This document shows, piece after piece, positions 42,037-52,214 of a stretch of 64,000 nt of DNA (positions are counted from its first letter, which is position 1; each line of letters opens with the position of its first letter). Source of the stretch: Phytophthora sp. 'mugwort'. Lineage: Eukaryota; Oomycota; Peronosporomycetes; Peronosporales; Peronosporaceae. The DNA lies in the NCBI GenBank assembly GCA_033558025.1, contig JAUCEF010000018.1, positions 1,798,001 through 1,862,000 of the forward strand, read 5' to 3'. Below the pieces are notes generated by a model. That model was not told where the DNA came from and searched no databases. It saw only the letters and a list, made by a program, of their open reading frames with translations. Position numbers and translations under genes: made by a program.

Positions 42037-43371
42037 ATGGACCCATGCTCATTAACACGAACCTGGGCTCAGCACCGTCAAGTTACTCCGACTTCCTCTA
42101 ACCAGCAGTTTGGCGATCTATGTGCAGCAAGGAAGCAAGACATTCAACACGATGATGCTGTGGCTACAGCCACCTCTCCTGAACTCGAGAGCTCCACTAA
42201 TAATCCAGACGACAGTGACCGTGAGCGTGGAGAGAGCGAGCATGACACACAAGTCGACACTGAAGACGAGACCCACGACGCTCTCGCACAGCGCTGCCGT
42301 CAACTGCAAGAAGACGTCGAAGTATTGGCATCACACATGGAGAATCAAGAACGAGCGCATGAGCGAGAGCACAAGAAGTCGGAAGATGAGCGGCTCGCTC
42401 TGCAGCAGAGAAATGCTGTCCTGGAACGCGAGCTAAGCGGGCTGCGGGTCGAGAGGGATGCCCTATTTAAGCAAAGTGCGCGAATGATGGCACAGACTGC
42501 CGAGAACGAACGACAGGCAAGGGATGCGCGTGAAGGGCACGATGAACTACTGCGTGCTCTTACACAGCAGCAACAACAGACAGAGCTGCTCCATACTGCT
42601 GTTGCCTGTGCTAGCCAAGATCGTGTAGAAGCGCGCAAGGCGTTGGATAAGGCTCAAATGCACTGCCGCCGATTAGAAGAGGAACTCTCGTCGACTCATG
42701 CACAGATTTTAGATCTCCAAAATGAACGAGATACCTTAAAGGCTGCCTTAGACGCCACTGTCACCGGTGCTGCCGGATTTGAAGCACGTCAATTGCAGGC
42801 ACAAGACGAGGTGATTGTTAGTCTACGTGCCGATCTGGTGCAAATGGATTTCGAGCTGAAGACGCTTGCAGTTGACAAAACGTCACTGGAAGAGCAAGTC
42901 GAGAAGCTCCAGCTGCGGTTGGCCACTTCCGAACGCAGTGCCGACTACGAGGTCGTCCCACTGGGCAATAACAGTACCAGCGACACGATGGCAAAGCGAA
43001 AAGGTCAGAAGAAGCGCACGACAATCCGTCCCGTTAGGTCAACGAGGGAGGACACGAGCAGACGTGGGTCGGACCTGTTCAACAACTTGATGGAGCTACC
43101 TAACGCGGTCAGCGAGCCGCAAGAGTGCGCGAACGCAACCATTTGGTTGTCGCCGTCGACCTCGTACTTTTCTTCGTCGTCTAACGTCAGCCAGCGTGAT
43201 CAAGACAACGGACAGGGGCGCAGCTTTCGCGAGCGAGTTGCGCCGCCGACTGGCTTGGCATCTTTTGTGGCCAAGACTGTCCAGTCAGCACGAAAGCACG
43301 TGACTACACCACTACACAACACCTTCGGAAGTCTGCAACTTACGCCTAAACAGACACAACTACACTTGTAA
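42037..43371 (+). CDS. 444-aa coiled-coil protein of unknown family
   Basis: Single exon. The start MDPCSLTR at 42037 is preferred over an in-frame ATG at 41953 that would fall in the divergent promoter. Residues about 75-300 are a nearly continuous coiled coil (CRQLQEDVEVLASHMENQER, LERELSGLRVERDALFKQ, LEEQVEKLQLRL), followed by a basic patch (KRKGQKKRTTIRP) and a Ser-rich C-terminus. It could be a centrosomal, flagellar or trafficking tether; no family signature is visible. Its partner across the promoter is also a coiled-coil protein, which may mean joint regulation. Confidence 0.78.
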   Translation: MDPCSLTRTWAQHRQVTPTSSNQQFGDLCAARKQDIQHDDAVATATSPELESSTNNPDDSDRERGESEHDTQVDTEDETHDALAQRCRQLQEDVEVLASHMENQERAHEREHKKSEDERLALQQRNAVLERELSGLRVERDALFKQSARMMAQTAENERQARDAREGHDELLRALTQQQQQTELLHTAVACASQDRVEARKALDKAQMHCRRLEEELSSTHAQILDLQNERDTLKAALDATVTGAAGFEARQLQAQDEVIVSLRADLVQMDFELKTLAVDKTSLEEQVEKLQLRLATSERSADYEVVPLGNNSTSDTMAKRKGQKKRTTIRPVRSTREDTSRRGSDLFNNLMELPNAVSEPQECANATIWLSPSTSYFSSSSNVSQRDQDNGQGRSFRERVAPPTGLASFVAKTVQSARKHVTTPLHNTFGSLQLTPKQTQLHL

Positions 43372-43513
43372 AACTCACAAGAACCAAGAAGGAGGACGTT
43401 AGACCATCGGAAGTCTAATTCATAATCCTCGTTCCAAATCAAATAGCTCGAAGACTTTTACTATCAAATCCATAGGGCCTATCCACCCGTCCCGAGGATC
43501 ACCCTTTCCTCAC

Positions 43514-44242
43514 CTAGTGCTCAGCCTTGACCACCTCTTTCTCCTCCTCCTCGAGAAGAGTCTTGGACACCTTTGAGTGACTGACATAGGACAAATAGGC
43601 GTTCCATAACAGCCCCACCACATTGGAAAATAGCACCTGCATCGACCCCGGCACGAAGCGGAAATTGAGGATCTGCGCGGGCACCCAGACGCCCCAATTG
43701 GCTTTCGTGACGGCCCACCAGTCGGCACGCAGCTTGTCCGGGATGTCTTGAGGATGTCCCTCGAGCGTCAATACCATCGACAAGAAGATGGGCAGGAACG
43801 TGGGGGCAAAACCCAATTGGTCCAGCGCCAGTCGCTTGGCGACTGTAGCCGTGGAGACCCCAGGCAGCGTCGCACCCAGGAAACGGTACCATCCGTGGAG
43901 AATGGGCGAGATCACGACCCCAATCAGGAAAGTGAAGACGGCCGTGCGTTTGATATCCAGCTTGGTCTCGCTCTCCTCATTCTCCAGCACGATCTGACAC
44001 CCCACGTCGCCCAACCCCGCAATGGCACCACCCGTCACGATCTTGGTGCTCAACGGGTGGGTCTCCAGTAGCGAAGCGTACGAGTCCCAGACGCGACGAA
44101 AGCTCCAAGACTTGGCCGACGTCGAGGTGAAGGCTGCGCGACGCTGTAGCTGCAAGGACGAGCGCGCGACCGCCAGTCGCGACCGAGAACGGAGCACCGA
44201 CAGCATTGATGCGGAAGAACTCGAAATGGCTGATGGAGACAC
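43514..44242 (-). CDS. Mpv17/PMP22-family inner-membrane protein
   Basis: Single exon, 242 residues (in-frame ATG at 44206 would give 230). An Arg/Ser-rich N-terminus (LRSRSRLAVARSS) looks like a mitochondrial presequence. The family pattern is complete: WDSYASLLETHPLSTKIVTG, GDVGCQ, the D-x-x-R-T block, GPxxHxWY-like SPILHGWYRFL, LDQLGFAP and the C-terminal W-x-x-W-P-Q-like WGVWVPAQILNFRFVP. Four membrane helices are expected. Members form channels in mitochondrial, peroxisomal or yeast (Sym1) inner membranes. Its promoter is interrupted by the Tc1-like element. Confidence 0.93.
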   Translation of the reverse strand: MSPSAISSSSASMLSVLRSRSRLAVARSSLQLQRRAAFTSTSAKSWSFRRVWDSYASLLETHPLSTKIVTGGAIAGLGDVGCQIVLENEESETKLDIKRTAVFTFLIGVVISPILHGWYRFLGATLPGVSTATVAKRLALDQLGFAPTFLPIFLSMVLTLEGHPQDIPDKLRADWWAVTKANWGVWVPAQILNFRFVPGSMQVLFSNVVGLLWNAYLSYVSHSKVSKTLLEEEEKEVVKAEH

Positions 44243-44289
44243 TTGTTTTCGACTCCTGTCGCAATATCTTCAACTTACCGTATAATATA

Positions 44290-44511
44290 CATTGCCGGCG
44301 GAAATTATATGGACGGTATACTTTCTATAATTTTGACGAATAGGATATCGGGGCTACAACACTGAAAATCAGCCAACAAACTCAGGACATCAAGACGGTT
44401 CGAATGGATCTCCATTTGCAAAAATTACGCTTTTTAGGGGTGGTGGAAAGTATACAGACGATGGCGTCTTTTACGTTCTTTTACTAGCTTCCTCGCGTTG
44501 TTTGCATTCGT
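44290..44511. repeat. Left long terminal inverted repeat of the Tc1-like element
   Basis: Pairs with the complement of about 45556-45806, including the shared words ATTTTGACGAATAGGA and AAAGTATACAGACGATGGCG. Confidence 0.8.
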
Positions 44512-44518
44512 TTAGTAT

Positions 44519-45480
44519 TTAGTCTTTTCCCACTAGGGCGCAACGATTTGGCATTGAATCAATGAGCGTATCTAGGTAACACTGATCGATCTGATCCCAG
44601 CACTTCAAGATGGCCCGTGTGAGCTCCTGAGTCGAGTGGTACTGCTCTGCACCAGGGTAGACTAACCTTGACAGCTTCCCCACACGTTTTCAGTGGGGGG
44701 TTAGGTCCGCTGCCCATGATAAAACAGCAAAAGTTTGGTCGTTGAGCCAGTCCTTGGTGTAATGCGACGCATGGATAGAGCAGTTGTCGGGCTGAAAAAA
44801 GCACGCACGGGGATGATTCTCGCTGATGAAAGGTAGCAAATTCCTCTCCAACGTCTCTACATCACCACGCTGTTCTGGATAGCAGTTAGGAGAGCTAGCT
44901 TCCACTTACCTTTAGACGAGAGTGCTCCCCACACCATGACCGATCCTCCGCCTGAATGACGCTCCGAAAGCCGTTGCTCTTCAGTACGTAGGTCATGCCA
45001 GTAATACTGGTATCAGTCCGGGCCGTCGAGATTAAACCTTTTTCGTCATTGAAGACGACATTCTTCCATTGTTCGTACAGCGAACTCTGGGGAACGCCCA
45101 GTCAACTCGAGCAAGTTTGTGACTGGGTTTTAGGGCAGGCATCTGCTTTCGCTTCTTGTTTTTCAGTGTAGGAGTGTTGTGGAGGATCTCAGGACACGCC
45201 GGCTGCTGATAGGCAGATCCAGCGACGATTACAGTTGAGCACAGCTGTACTTACCCGTGTGGGCAGCGCGGAGCAACCTCCGTGAGGTCGTTGGTGTCAT
45301 CGCTGATGGCCTTCCAGGACGCTCCTTGGTCTTACACCCGCTCGGATTGCGCAGGAACTGATTTACACCAGCTTTAGACCGGTCAAGCGGCGCTTCTATC
45401 GCTTGAAGGCTGTATCCAGCCTCTTGGAGGGCTAGCATCGGACTCTGCTCATCGTCTGAGAACGATGTGCCTCTTGGCAT
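44519..45480 (-). pseudogene. Broken Tc1-like transposase
   Basis: On the complement, 45480-45229 begins MPRGTSFSDDEQSPMLALQ and has the paired helix-turn-helix (GYSLQAIEAPLDRSKAGVNQ) and the GRPS linker of Tc1 transposases. About 44790-44690 holds part of the catalytic core (FQPDNCSIHASHYTKDWL), where QDNAPIH is the usual motif and Asp is retained. The end WDQIDQCYLDTLIDSMPNRC with TAA at 44519-44521 is also family-like. The pieces are in different frames and a middle section is lost, so it is inactive. Confidence 0.85.
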
Positions 45481-45555
45481 TGCCCTAGATGCAACTCAGC
45501 GCTGCGAAGTTCCGAGTCGCCTGCTATACCACCTGTGAACACACATATAAAATGT

Positions 45556-45806
45556 TAGATGCAAACAACCCGAGGAAGCTAGTAAAAACGGTAAAAGACG
45601 CCATCGTCTGTATACTTTCCGCCACCCCCCAAAAAGCATAATGTTTTGCTGCTCGGTCAATTCGCGGCCGATTTTGAAGTGGAGATCCATTCGAACCGTC
45701 TTGATGTCCTGAGTCTATTGGCTGATTTTTTTTTTTTAGCGTTGTAGCGCTATCCTATTCGTCAAAATTATAAAAAGTATACCGTCCGTATAATTTCTGC
45801 CGGCAC
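45556..45806. repeat. Right long terminal inverted repeat of the Tc1-like element
   Basis: Complement of the left arm; contains a 14-15 T run near 45728-45741 and a small C-run difference that breaks perfect pairing. Confidence 0.8.
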
Positions 45807-45900
45807 TACAATATTTCAGTATGTAGTTATATCATGCTGACTTGTATTTAGAAATACGTGCAAGACAATACATCGATTTCTAAAACAATAATTGCCAAGA

Positions 45901-46900
45901 ATGAGCGCGGAGCAGGAGCAGCAGGAGGACGCGCCAGAGATCGTGTCCGAGTTCCCGGCGCCGCCCAAGTTCTTCGCGCTATATGCGGACGGCGTGGAGA
46001 GCGGTCCAGCGCCACCCGATCCTATGGAACCCACGTATCACATGTTCGGCTCGCCCTACAGCACGCAGGACGTTGTGCCGGACTTGCTGCCGCAGCCAGA
46101 CAAGAAGCTGTACGCGCCCCAGGGCGAGGACGGCGACGGCGCGCCCCTGGACTACAAAGCCGCGATGAAGAAGTACCGTCTACAATGATATTAAGCTGGC
46201 ACATGCGGCTGCAGATTTTTAACGCTGTGCCTGGTAGGATCAACCGCTCGCTGCTCGCCAACTTCGTGGAGCTCGTAGACGTCCTCATCAAGAAGCCAGC
46301 CATGTTCAAGTAAGTAAAGACCGGTGGTAGCAGTCATGCAGATTCTTTGATGATTATTATGAGGTCGTTCTGATGCTGTAGTGAGAAACTGGACGATATG
46401 GAGCTGCTATTCCTCAACATGCACAACCTCATTAACGCCTTCCGGCCGCACCAGGCGCGCGAGACGGTCATCCAGATGCTTAAGACGCAGGTCCAGGAGA
46501 GACGCGATGCCGCGAGAGACATTCGTCGCACCATTGACGAGTCGAGACAAGCGGTGGAGCGTGTGCACGGCGAGCTTCACGAGTCGACAGACGACTCGGC
46601 GGCGGTTGATGGACCTTCTCCTGGAACAGACGAAGATGTCAAGATGGAGAACGCTGACGGATCAGGAGCCACGGGAATTGGAGGTGGTCAGGCCAACGCA
46701 AGCGGTGCGGATAGTGCAACGCCCCTCACACCTGCGCAGCAAGAACAGGCAGAGGTCGGACGAGCTGGTGAGATGTTGTCTGTGTGCTGGATGATCCAAC
46801 TAACGTGTGAATGTTTGTTATTTACAATTTACAGAAGGCTCGTGAGGCTCGGCAAATGCAGGAACAGTTTTTCACGGCGCTAGAGGCCGCCATGAACTAA
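45901..46900 (+). CDS. MED7: Mediator complex subunit 7
   Basis: Four exons: 45901-46172, 46238-46309, 46382-46754 (end uncertain) and 46835-46900, about 260 residues. Splicing restores the family string: FPAPPKFFALY near residue 20, MFGSPYS, then KKINRSLLANFVELVDVLIKKP across intron 1 and NEKLDDMELLFLNMHNLINA then RPHQARETV across intron 2, the hallmark of MED7. The third intron donor is ambiguous: GT at 46755 or 46782 both keep the frame into KAREARQMQEQFF, while the stronger-looking GTGAGA at 46769 would give a stop. MED7 is in the middle module of Mediator, bridging activators to RNA polymerase II. Confidence 0.93.
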
Positions 46901-47079
46901 TACCCAGAGAAACATGGGAATCAGGTGTTTCAACAGGACCAATCGCACTTGCACGCTCCACTCGCTGCTGCTTTTGCCAGCAAAGCACAAGAGTAATTTA
47001 AATACCGAATTCAAGTTGATCCGGAGCTGGATGAACTTGCCTTATCAAAAGAAAATGAACTTGGTACCAATTTCTAGGC

Positions 47080-48726
47080 TTATAGCTGGACGGGAGCATT
47101 AGTGAACAACGAGCTGCCCGTAGGAGCCGATGACGCAACAGGAGGAGGAGCCGACGGCGAAGAAAGCGTAGCAGGCCCATCATCTGCTGTTGTTGTCGCG
47201 GTGGGTTGGTACTGCTGAGCTGGAATTGATGTGCTGCGCATGGCGCGGTTAGCACCATTCGCCGGACTGTTATTAGAACCACAACACAAACTGTCAGTAC
47301 GTGTAGGCGGTCAAACAGATAAGCCTACTAACCTATCCATCGCTGCACGGATAGCTTCATATAGTGGTGCAGCAGCCACAGGTGATGGCTCCACACCTCC
47401 CAAGAGCTCAGAGACCGTCACTGCTTTGCCGTAGAAGGAACGGTTAATATCTGGCCTCGAGAGAATGACTGAACCCTCAAGCGAGATGCCCGCGAAGAGA
47501 CCCTTTGAGTGTGAGTATGAGTAGCACGGGGCTACATCCATAGAGGCGCTAGCCTCCAGTGCTCCAGACGCCACGCGACCAACAGGTCCTGCTGAAATCC
47601 CCAGCTCCGCGCCGAGATTCACTTGTCCGGATGCGCAGAAGGCTTCAACAGCACGTTGGGTGTTGAGGATGATCACAAAGTCTGTGATTTCTCCTCCTAT
47701 CTGCGGGCCCCAGCCCACACCGGCAGTGCCGATAGCTGATGGCGCCGACCACCTTCCGTCAGGCAGCCTCGCGACCACGAGGCCCGTTCCCATGCGTCCC
47801 GTGAACACAAAGCCCATCTTGATCACTGTCAGGAACTGCGAGAGCAGATTAAACCAACACATCACCGTTAAAGACTGAGTGGCCATACTTCAAACTACAG
47901 CAAGGTTCCTACGGCGATGCCCTTGGCGTGAGTGAGCAGCGGCAACGGGATGGACTGATCTTTGACGACTCCCTGAAAGGTAAAGTTCTTGACGCTGTAC
48001 GTGGCCTTGCGGACCTCCTCCTGCAGCGTGAACGAGTAGGGGCTGTTAAAGAACCTCTGCGGCCCAGACTCCTTCACTTCTGTCTGCTGTACGGCGTGGC
48101 TCATCGTTAAACCTACGAAGCAAGAGTTAATCACTAGCTCTCTGCCAGCACCAAGAAGGCTCCAACCCCACGTACGCAGCTCCTCCTGCTCCGGCTCAAG
48201 TCGCGCGTGACAGTCATCGCACACGCGCTGCGGGTTGTGCGCGTTCACGGCCAGGTACTTGCGCTCCGGATTGGTGAGGATCTGGTCCTCGCGGATGAGG
48301 CTGCGCTGCGGCGTGCACAGCTCGCAGAAGACATGGCCGCAGTAGCTGCAGACAGCGTCGGTTAGACAGGCAGAAGTGAACATGAAGCAGCAGAGGAAGA
48401 GGGGGTGGAACGCACCGACAGTGGTGCTTGCGGCGCACCCAGTCGAAGAGCAGCTGACAACCGTAGCACACGCTCACCTCGGCGTCCGGGATCCATCGCA
48501 CAGTAGTCGGTAGTGTTACGGACTCACTCGGGTGCTGGCTCTTGCTTTGGCGCATCATAGGGCGGAGATCTCGCGGCTGAGAGGATGACACGTGAATGAG
48601 AGTGACACGTGAATGAGAGATCTTGAACGGCTTCGGCGACAAAGAGCCCTGACAACTACCACTACTACTGGTAGTTGTATTTGAAGATTGGGAAAATTCC
48701 AAAGGGGGACTCGAATCGAAAAACAT
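47080..48726 (-). CDS. FYVE-SYLF endosomal protein
   Basis: Four exons, 48726-48416, 48345-47913, 47835-47333 and 47266-47080 (introns 70, 77, 66 nt), 477 residues. The FYVE finger is completed by splicing: WIPDAEVSVCYGCQLLFDW, then RKHHCRYCGHVFCELC and RVCDDCHARL, with the WxxD, RHHCR and RVC signatures and eight Cys/His positions. It should bind PI3P on endosomes. The C-terminal SYLF/Ysc84 domain follows (HAKGIAFLTVIKMGFVFTG, GTGLVVARLPDGRWSAPSA, GAELGISAGPVGR), a lipid- and actin-binding fold. The last exon is Pro/Ser/Ala-rich. The FYVE-SYLF combination is known in plants (CFS1, an endosomal/autophagy factor); a similar trafficking role is inferred. Confidence 0.93.
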
Positions 48727-49321
48727 TTTCAAATGGAGACTCGATGATTAGGCTGCAGGTAATAACTTAAAAGCTAGATTTTACAGCCTATGTCTTCGGC
48801 AGTACTGTACTGCACATCAACTTGGACTAATTAAGAAATTTTCCCTATAGGACTAGCTCTGAAATTAGTATTTTAATAATTTCAGCCTAATCTGGCCGTC
48901 TTCTTGATTAGCGTTTAAGTGGGACCAAATCGCCAAATCACTTGCGTCCACTATGCCACACCATTAAGTACGAAACACTCATAGCGCGCATAGACTGGGC
49001 ATAATCAAATGAATGAGTGATTGTATTAGGGGCCCTAATTTAGGGCGATTCGCTCAATCGGTCAATTTTGGTAAATTTAGGTGGGAAGCACAATATTGAG
49101 TTGTCTTATACAGTCACAACACTTGCAATACATAAAAATAAAATAGAGGGGGTTGTCTACCTCCTCGCTCCTAGCTGCCTCCAGTCACTCAATTTGCGAT
49201 GTGACGCAGTTGAAGTGGGTTTTCTCGACAGCGCGGAGCGACGGAAATTCGGCGTCGAGTAGCTAGACAGACTGGTCATTTCATAACGACCCATCCATTG
49301 CTGTTTCTACGGCGTCCGTAA
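48727..49321. other. Intergenic spacer, AT-rich
   Basis: About 600 bp between two leftward genes; 48760-49150 is AT-rich and without coding pattern. The start of the FYVE-SYLF gene lies at its left edge. Confidence 0.55.
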
Positions 49322-50244
49322 CTAATCTCGACTGCCGTCCGTAGATACGCCCTGCGCAAAGCCTCGGCTACTACATGGAGATGGCGACGACGGACTAATT
49401 GTGGTTGCCGCGTATTTGCCGAGTCCAATCAGTAGCTTCGCCGAGTGGTGGTCCACGTGATCGGGAATGTGCCGCGATTTACCCCGATCCAGGTGCATGA
49501 GCTTATTTATCGCTAAAACCACGACCCACCCTTAAATTAGCACCAGCGAAACTGACCCATAAAACCACCAAGTAAGCGCACCCACCGGGCTCCTCCGCAT
49601 TATTGTCAGCAGATGCAACACTGCTGTGTGGTCGTTTGCGAGTGTGCATTTCAGGCTTTCCGTGCTGCTCGCATGAGCGCTGCTCAGAATCTCCACTTAT
49701 TGCGTTAAACAATTGCAACGCGACAGCATAAACAGTAATAGCTCCCCCTACCGTGTCTGGCGCCCTCCTCCTTGATAATTTGCAGCAGCGGATCATTCGA
49801 GCTCGTTGGACTAGGACCTCCACTGGCTGCGAGTTGTGGCTCCGTTTCTCTACCTGCCTCCCCGTTGAGGCCCTGCAATTGCGGGGCAGAGGGCGGCTGC
49901 GGACTCCACCGCAACTCGCCGTTACCCACCTCTTCGTATGCGGTGCTCAGCAGCGCCACCACGAACTTGTTGTGCAGGTCTGCAACCGCAGTAAATATTA
50001 GTCGCTAAAATACCATCAAGTAGCAACGATTTAGCTGGATCGCACGTTTGTCGGGCCCCAGGAGCTCCTCGGCCAGCGCATGGAACTCCTCTAGTGAGAG
50101 TTTGGCCACCAGGTACAGCTGAAACGAGCCCCAATAGCGCTTCCACGCGTCGCGGTGGCGGCGTTGCAGGCGGTGGAACAGTTGCAGCTTAAGTTTCTGC
50201 ACGTTGGACAACGGCGCTGGCGACTCCACGCGCAGCTCGGCCAT
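49322..50244 (-). CDS. TADA1/Hfi1-like SAGA subunit
   Basis: Predicted exons 50244-50046, 49979-49752, 49690-49586 and 49512-49322 (introns 66, 61, 73 nt), 240 residues; only the first junction is firm. The first two exons join to give the SAGA-Tad1 region: LFHRLQRRHRDAWKRYWGSF, LSLEEFHALAEELLGPDKH and LHNKFVVALLSTAYEE. This matches the TADA1/Hfi1 pattern of helices forming a histone-fold-flanking segment of the SAGA coactivator. The third exon is polar with a basic cluster (TRKRPHSS). The last exon (AINKLMHLDRGKSRHIPD) is less characteristic, and an alternative frame from 49390 to 49250 (HVVAEALRRAYLRTAVEISY) could be the real end. Divergent with the LSm11-like gene. Confidence 0.62.
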
Positions 50245-50419
50245 GTTGCCCGGCTCTAGATATCGACTGATCAGAACGGAACGTGCTCATTCTGTCGGAT
50301 TCCGCAGTCGAAGCGGCCCAATAAAAACGCGCCGGCATTCTACGGTCGTGTGGTGTGGCGCAAAAGTTCAATCGAGTGTGAGCCACACCATACAGGAGTG
50401 AAGGTCGCTTCGTGCAACG
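50245..50419. promoter_or_regulatory. Divergent promoter of TADA1-like and LSm11-like genes
   Basis: 175 bp between opposing start codons; no TATA box apparent. Confidence 0.45.
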
Positions 50420-51654
50420 ATGGACGCCACGCTAATGGAGGCGCGCTTGCGCGCCTTCTACGCCAAGCACAACCCGGGCAACGACCAGAATATGTACGAC
50501 CTTGTATCATCTGTCGCGACGAACTTCCTAACGGCACCCTTACCGGCGCCATGTAGCGCTCGCTATGAGCGTACAAAGTTAACATATTTGCGCTACTTTT
50601 TCCTCTCTGCAGCGCTGAGATTGTGCGCAAATTCGCCGGCCGCGAGCGCCAACTGTGCGCGAAGCTCTTGAAGAAGTACGGAGAAGCACCAGACATCACG
50701 TCTGCGAGCGGTGCTGCTGACAAAGACGCCGTAGCCAATGCAACAGGGACTGGAACATGCGCCACCGCCGCGTACGAGAGGGATTTCAAGCCATACGCGC
50801 TACCCAAGACAACTGATAGTCCGCTGGATTTCCGCTCGGCTCAATTTGACGCTCTGAAGGCTCTTCAAACACCTAAACAGCAGCTGAGGCTGCCGGTGGC
50901 CACGGTCTATCCTCTGGATAATATCCAAAAGTGCCGGCCCTTAGTACGTCTGGCTGTGATTGGAAGGGTTCCATGGAGTGACGACTGATTGGACTGTTAC
51001 TCCCATAGCTGCCACAGTCAGACGCAAACAGACAGACACTCATTGCTAGACCCAAGAAGGCGAGTCCGTCTGCAGCTGAAGCCAAAGCGGAGGCTAGAAA
51101 GCAGACTTCTCCTCCTGCTGCATCGTCGCTGTTCGAGCAACTTGCAGGTACTGACCGGTGTATGTTGCTCCATTTGAGAGCTGGTTACTGAGGGCATGGC
51201 GTGGTGGTGTTTGGTGGTAGATACTTACATGGACGGACCCTTTCGTGTTCTTCGACGCTGCTTTCTTGAACGGTTGAGGGTCTTCGTCGTTATTCGTCGG
51301 ATTAACAGCGTGCGCGGAACGTGTTCAGGGTTCCTGAAGGCTTTTGATAAGCATATGAATCTCGTGTTGTTGGACGTTACGCAAGAGTACATTCCACTCA
51401 ATACTCATGAAAGGCTGCTGCGAGAGATGCGGGAGGGCAAACGTCCCGCTAATGATGCTGTGTTCTCTGCAGCAGATCGTCGGCGTAATCGCCGAGCACT
51501 TGCTAGTGCTGGCGGTACTCAGCGCGAGTACGTCAAGCAGCTTTTTATTCGTGGTGATAATGTCGTATCTGTTAGTGCAGTCACTGGCACTGCAATAGGT
51601 TATCGGCCCCAAAATACTTCTAGACAAAGTAAACAACGCTCGCCCAGATCCTAG
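50420..51654 (+). CDS. LSm11-like Sm protein (U7 snRNP candidate)
   Basis: Four exons, 50420-50503, 50620-50943, 51009-51147 and 51221-51654, 326 residues. The introns (116, 65, 73 nt) are GT-AG and the total is in frame. The C-terminal half has an LSm11-type bipartite Sm fold: RVLRRCFLERLRVFVVIRR, GTCSGFLKAFDKHMNLVLLD (Sm1), then a 60-residue basic insert and REYVKQLFIRGDNVVSV (Sm2). The upstream stretch LDFRSAQFDALKALQTP resembles the conserved LSm11 N-terminal box. The first exon region (RAFYAKHNP ... IVRKFAGRERQL) is a separate small helical motif. LSm11 with LSm10 replaces SmD1/D2 in the U7 snRNP for histone pre-mRNA 3' processing. Confidence 0.78.
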
Positions 51655-51836
51655 TCCCGAATTCTAAGGTAATGGATGACGAATGCAGCTCTCTGAAACG
51701 AATTGGTAGTATTACTTAGTATCAATCCCTACTAGCGAGTGGGAAGCATGAGAGGCCGAGACGACCCAAGTCCAGGCCGTCGCAGCGCCATTCATCAAGC
51801 AAACGTGCTGCAGGAAGGGTTTTGGATCCATCGCTC

Positions 51837-52214
51837 TTAAAGGTCTTCTGGGGTGTCATTTTCGTGCTCTTTCAGCATCTTGCGGTTGTATGCTACAGTT
51901 CCGAGCACCAGTGTCAGCACGAAGACGAAGAACGCGTAGAAGACGAAGAACATCCAGAGTGAGGTGTTGGTGTCGTCTGTTTGCAACACCGAGCGTGTGC
52001 ACAGAGCGAATAGTGCGCCGAGGAGAGCGTACACTCCCATGAGACACAGAGGGATGATAAGCAGGTCCTGCCACGAGTTGCCGCAGCAGAGCACCCGATA
52101 CTCGCTCTTGTTCGAGGCTTTGTGCGGCTTGATGGCGGTGACGTTCACATCATTAGCGGACACCGGAGCTTCTGCTGGCTGAGCTTGAGCGTCCGCGTTC
52201 TGAGACTCAGGCAT
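51837..52214 (-). CDS. Small two-TM protein of unknown family
   Basis: Single exon of 125 residues from MPESQNADAQ at 52214 (an upstream ATG at 52268 adds 18). The first 45 residues are polar. A Cys-Cys-Gly step (RVLCCGNSWQDL) leads into two strong hydrophobic segments (IIPLCLMGVYALLGALFAL and MFFVFYAFFVFVLTLVLG) with a short charged loop (TRSVLQTDDTN) and a charged tail. Probably an integral membrane protein; no known family recognised. It ends 182 bp tail-to-tail from the LSm11-like gene. Confidence 0.7.
   Translation of the reverse strand: MPESQNADAQAQPAEAPVSANDVNVTAIKPHKASNKSEYRVLCCGNSWQDLLIIPLCLMGVYALLGALFALCTRSVLQTDDTNTSLWMFFVFYAFFVFVLTLVLGTVAYNRKMLKEHENDTPEDL

Larger units (their letters stand above)
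44290..45806. mobile_element. Tc1/mariner-type element with long inverted repeats
   Basis: About 1517 bp between TA dinucleotides at 44288-44289 and 45807-45808. The outer ends match (TGCCGGC-GAAATTATA) and pairing continues inward for about 220 bp on each side, to around 44511 on the left and 45556 on the right, with mismatches. The interior encodes one broken transposase on the complement. TA target use plus a DDE-type transposase assign it to Tc1/mariner; the very long terminal repeats are unusual for the group. It lies between Mpv17 and MED7 start codons. Confidence 0.88.
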
